The notes beneath the pieces are model-generated. The model was not told the origin of the DNA. It was given only the letters and a program-made list of their open reading frames with translations, and made no database searches. A stretch of DNA of 64,000 bases from the NCBI GenBank assembly GCA_025359785.1, contig JANYET010000034.1, forward strand, positions 1 to 64,000, read 5' to 3'. Position 1 is the stretch's first letter. Each line of letters starts with the position of its first letter. Positions 61,041 through 64,000 of this stretch are shown piece after piece. The DNA is from Alphaproteobacteria bacterium (GTDB lineage: Bacteria > Pseudomonadota > Alphaproteobacteria > Caulobacterales > Caulobacteraceae). A program made the translations under genes and the position numbers.

Positions 61041-61504
61041 AGTTCGCGCCGCATCCCGGCGTGGCTGCGCGCGAAGCCTAGCCGCTCGTAGAACCGCTTG
61101 GCGTCCACCCGGCTCAGATGGGTGAACAGCTCCATGTGCCGGCAACCGCGGCGGCGCGCCTCGTCCATGGCCCAGGCCATCATGGTCTCGCCCAGGCCCT
61201 GGCCGCGCAGGGCTGAACTCACCCGCACCGCCGAGACCAGCGCCAGCTCCGCGCCCTGGTTCGAGAGGCCGGGGATGAAGGTGAGCTGCAGCGTGCCCAC
61301 CACCTCGCCGGCGTCGGTCTCCGCCACCGCCAGCAGCGTCCGCCGGTTGGCGGCGATCTGCTCGAAGGCGGCGAGATAACCGCCGGCCGGCGGGTCGGAG
61401 ACCTGTTCGCGGTCCGCGCCGAGGCCATCGTCGGCCAGCAGCGCCACAATGGCCGCGACGTCCTCGCGCCGCGCGGCCCGCAGCCGGATGGAAGGCGCCG
61501 CCAT
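61037..61504 (-). CDS. GNAT-family N-acetyltransferase
   Basis: 155 residues. Motif A: LVSAVRVSSALRGQGLGETM with the RGQGLG acetyl-CoA loop; motif B: HMELFTHLSRVDAKRFYERLGF. Target amine unknown. Between the Nudix gene and the MFS gene, the latter 7 bp away on the same strand and upstream in transcription. Confidence 0.9.
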   Translation of the reverse strand: MAAPSIRLRAARREDVAAIVALLADDGLGADREQVSDPPAGGYLAAFEQIAANRRTLLAVAETDAGEVVGTLQLTFIPGLSNQGAELALVSAVRVSSALRGQGLGETMMAWAMDEARRRGCRHMELFTHLSRVDAKRFYERLGFARSHAGMRREL

Positions 61505-61511
61505 CGCAGCC

Positions 61512-63182
61512 CTACGCCAGCTTCGGCCGGCTCGCGGCCGCGACCATGACGGCCAGGATCACCCCGATCAGCCCGCCTACCGCCAGGCCCTGCAGCCAGA
61601 ACATCGGCGGCGGGGCCTTGAAGAACATCGACGAGGCATTGGCCAGCGCCGCGCCCGGCAAGGCGCCGGCCACGAACAGATAGGCCGCGAGCCGCCGGGT
61701 CGACATCGACCTGGCGGGCAGCGCCTCGGCCTTGGCCACGTCCTTGGCGATCGTGCCCCGGCTGAAGAAGAAGCAGAGCATGGCCAGCGGGATGATCGCC
61801 GTCGACAGATAGACCGTGGTCTTGATCCCATGGGCCGAGGCCGCGGCGCAGGCGACCTTGGCGGCGCCGGCCGCGGCCTTGCAGGCCCCGACGTCGAGGC
61901 CGGTCCCCAGCAGGTAGTGGTTGGTCATCGCGTCGGTGGTCATGCCGAAGGCGGTCGGGCCGCCGCCCAGGCCGATCATGTTGATCACGAACAGCAGCAC
62001 CGCGGCGCTGAGCGCGCGCATGGCCGGCGGCACCAGGCCCTGCACCCCGCCATAGACCGGGCCCCACCAGGCGCCGACCCCGATATTCGGAATCAGCAGC
62101 AGGGCGAGCGCCAGCGGCATGTTGTCCGTCCCCGCCACGTACCAGAGCACCGGCAGGCTGACGAACGGCACCAGCAGCGGAAACAGCGCGTAGTTGCGCA
62201 CGTCCTTGGCGCCCCAACGGTCGGCCAGCACCCCGCCCAGCCACGATCCGAAAGCCCCGCCAAAGCCCGCGCCAAGCCCCAGCGCCAGGCTGATGAACCC
62301 CAGCGGCGGTTTGCCGGCGGCCGGCGCCATGCCGAACTGGCCGGCCAGGATCGTCAGGTCGTGGGCGTGGTTGCGCAGGAAGAAAGGGACCATGAACTGG
62401 CCGTGCGCGTAGCTGACGAAGGAGGTCAGCGCCCCGCCAAGCCCGAACAGCCAGAAGGTCGGCCGCTGCTCGAGCGTCGAGAACACCGTCAGCAGCGGGA
62501 TGTGGTTGGCGGCGTTGGCCACGGCCTGGGCGTCGCGGCTCAGCTGATTGCGCGGCTCGCGCAAGGTGAAGATCGCCAAAAGGGCGAACACCAGCCCCGG
62601 CGCGCCGGCCACGAAGAAGGCGTACCGCCAGCCGTAGTGCTCGGCGACGATGCCGCCGATCGCCATGCCCAGCAGGGTGCCGATGGAGATTCCCATGGAA
62701 TAGATCGCCAGCGCCGTCGCGCGCCGGTTGGGCGGGAAATAGTCGGCCAGCAGGGAGTGGGCGGTGGGCGAACAGCCCGCCTCGCCGATGCCCACGCCGG
62801 CGCGGCTGAAGGCCAGCACCGCATAGCTCCTGGCGAGGCCGGAGATCACCGTGAAGCCGCTCCACAGCGCCAGCGAAATGGTCATCACCCAGGGCCGGTT
62901 CGACCGGTCCGCCACCCGCGCGATCGGGATGCCGAGGATCGTATAAACCGCCGCGAAATAGATGCCGCCCAGCGCGCCCATCTGGCTGTCGGTCAGATGC
63001 AGGTCGTTCTTGATGCTCTCGCCGATCGTCGTGATGATCTGCCGGTCCAGGAAATTGACCGTGTAGATCGCCACCAGCAGGGCCAGGGCGTAACGCCCGT
63101 AGGCGGCGCTGACCGGCGCGAAACGCGGCGTCGCGGCCTCACCCGGCTCCCCCCCACTTGGTTCGAGGGCGATATCCGCCAT
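61512..63182 (-). CDS. MFS transporter, spinster-like
   Basis: 556 residues from 63182 (MADIALEPSGG), led by a GGAGGAGATT ribosome site. TM1 begins YALALLVAIYTVNFLDRQII, the loop motif RVADRSNRPWVM replaces the usual GRLSDR, GVGIGEAGCSPTAHSLLADYF follows in TM4/5. The C-terminal half has extra hydrophilic sequence (GTGLDVGACKAAAGAAKVAC) between TM10 and TM11 with cysteines. Related to spinster/Spns-type exporters; substrate unknown. Confidence 0.88.
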   Translation of the reverse strand: MADIALEPSGGEPGEAATPRFAPVSAAYGRYALALLVAIYTVNFLDRQIITTIGESIKNDLHLTDSQMGALGGIYFAAVYTILGIPIARVADRSNRPWVMTISLALWSGFTVISGLARSYAVLAFSRAGVGIGEAGCSPTAHSLLADYFPPNRRATALAIYSMGISIGTLLGMAIGGIVAEHYGWRYAFFVAGAPGLVFALLAIFTLREPRNQLSRDAQAVANAANHIPLLTVFSTLEQRPTFWLFGLGGALTSFVSYAHGQFMVPFFLRNHAHDLTILAGQFGMAPAAGKPPLGFISLALGLGAGFGGAFGSWLGGVLADRWGAKDVRNYALFPLLVPFVSLPVLWYVAGTDNMPLALALLLIPNIGVGAWWGPVYGGVQGLVPPAMRALSAAVLLFVINMIGLGGGPTAFGMTTDAMTNHYLLGTGLDVGACKAAAGAAKVACAAASAHGIKTTVYLSTAIIPLAMLCFFFSRGTIAKDVAKAEALPARSMSTRRLAAYLFVAGALPGAALANASSMFFKAPPPMFWLQGLAVGGLIGVILAVMVAAASRPKLA

Positions 63183-63320
63183 GCTCAATCTCCTCCCAAC
63201 CCGCTTTTTCTGATTTTCGGTATGGAACCACGCGGCGCCGCGCCGCGCCAGCGCGACGCTTTTCCTCCAGAGACAAAGGGTCTTTGAGGCCATGCCTCGC
63301 CGGGTCTATGGCTGTGGCCC

Positions 63321-64000
63321 ATGAGCGACCCCGGAAACGATCTGCGCCCCGTCCGCGACATCCTGGAAACCCTGGTGGGGTTCGACACGACCTCGCGAAA
63401 CTCCAACCTGGCCCTGATCGAATGGGTCGAGGCCTATCTGGACGGCCACGGCGTTCCACACCGCCGCGTCGCCAACGCCGACGGGACCAAGTCGAACCTG
63501 CTGGCCACCATCGGCCCCTGGGTCGAGGGCGGCGCGGTCTTGTCCGGCCACACCGACGTGGTGCCGGTGGACGGCCAACCCTGGACGACGGATCCGTTCA
63601 GCATCGTCGAGAAGGACGGCCGGCTCTATGGCCGCGGAACCTGCGACATGAAGGGGTTCCTGGCCCTGGCCCTGGCCGCCGTGCCCGACGTGCTGGCCGC
63701 CCACCCGAGGAAGCCCGTCCACCTGGCCTTCTCCTACGACGAGGAGACCGGATGCCTCGGCGCGCCGGCGCTGATCGAGGTCATCAACCGCGAACTGCCG
63801 AAGCCCGCATTCGTGGTGGTGGGCGAGCCCACCGACATGGTCGCCGTCAACGGCCACAAGGGCATCGCCACCTTCCACGTCACCGTCACCGGCCGCGAGG
63901 CCCACTCCAGCCAGACCCAACAGGGCGTCTCGGCGGTGATGGAGGCGGTGACCCTGATGGCCTCGCTGAACGCGCTCGCCGCACGGCTGGAGCGCGACGC
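63321..64000 (+). CDS. argE: Acetylornithine deacetylase-like M20 peptidase, 3' end outside window
   Basis: 226 residues present. M20 metal motifs: LSGHTDVVPVDGQPWTT, GRGTCDMKGFLAL, SYDEETGCLGAP, VGEPTDMVAVNGHKG, and TGREAHSSQTQQG. It removes the acetyl group of N-acetylornithine in arginine synthesis, although many similar M20 enzymes act on other N-acyl amino acids. Start at ATG 63321. Confidence 0.85.
   Translation, partial: MSDPGNDLRPVRDILETLVGFDTTSRNSNLALIEWVEAYLDGHGVPHRRVANADGTKSNLLATIGPWVEGGAVLSGHTDVVPVDGQPWTTDPFSIVEKDGRLYGRGTCDMKGFLALALAAVPDVLAAHPRKPVHLAFSYDEETGCLGAPALIEVINRELPKPAFVVVGEPTDMVAVNGHKGIATFHVTVTGREAHSSQTQQGVSAVMEAVTLMASLNALAARLERD

Overview
This is a GC-rich (roughly 68-70%) alphaproteobacterial chromosome segment. 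Gene content points to the family Caulobacteraceae, most likely Phenylobacterium or a close relative of Caulobacter. Evidence: a GapR-type DUF2312 chromatin protein, a CpdR-type single-domain response regulator, a class I lysyl-tRNA synthetase, a stand-alone motA, a fused mnmC, several TonB-dependent receptors, PEPxxWA-CTERM exported proteins, and frequent GTG/TTG or weakly SD-led starts. There is no prophage, insertion sequence, CRISPR array or rRNA operon. The window reads as ordinary, tightly packed chromosome, about 70 genes, with both ends cutting through genes (gcdH at the left, an argE-like gene at the right).

Layout. 1-5 kb: end of glutaryl-CoA dehydrogenase, a hybrid PAS sensor kinase, then three different c-type cytochromes in a row. 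5-10 kb: an MHS-type transporter, and a minus-strand run of M19 dipeptidase, APH-like phosphotransferase and a siroheme-synthase-like protein. 10-13.3 kb: proA-nadD-rsfS and small proteins. 13.3-19 kb: class A beta-lactamase-like protein, a CDF metal exporter and a CobW GTPase diverging from a Zur-like operator, two ExbD paralogues, and a WD40 protein. 19-27 kb: enoyl-CoA hydratase, nitroreductase, mtgA, two PEP-CTERM proteins, YhhN, alanine dehydrogenase, gapR with an overlapping partner, HAD hydrolase and rpmJ. 27-37 kb: lytic transglycosylase, MFS exporter, motA, mnmC and a large TonB receptor. 37-43 kb: tRNA-Val, cpdR, N-formylglutamate amidohydrolase, a strong sRNA candidate, typA and hemolysin III. 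43-52 kb: aminotransferase, lysK, an orphan PhnD-like lipoprotein, two overlapping thioesterases, and a DNA exonuclease-ligase pair. 52-64 kb: a FecI-FecR-receptor cassette, GmhB-like phosphatase, manC, ilvA, FKBP, Nudix, GNAT, MFS and argE-like.

The most interesting unannotated signals are the following. (1) A minus-strand small RNA at about 39409-39489 with its own promoter, two hairpins, an exposed CCUCCC stretch and a UUCG-capped terminator. (2) A near-consensus Zur operator between the metal exporter and the CobW GTPase. (3) Two genes (rsfS and the FecA-like receptor) whose protein sequence demands a non-standard start codon (CTG, ATT). (4) A lysine-rich protein that starts on the stop codon of gapR. 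(5) Three intergenic palindromes. (6) Six tail-to-tail gene pairs that overlap by exactly 4 bp at their stop codons.

All functional calls come from reading motifs by eye; no database search was run.
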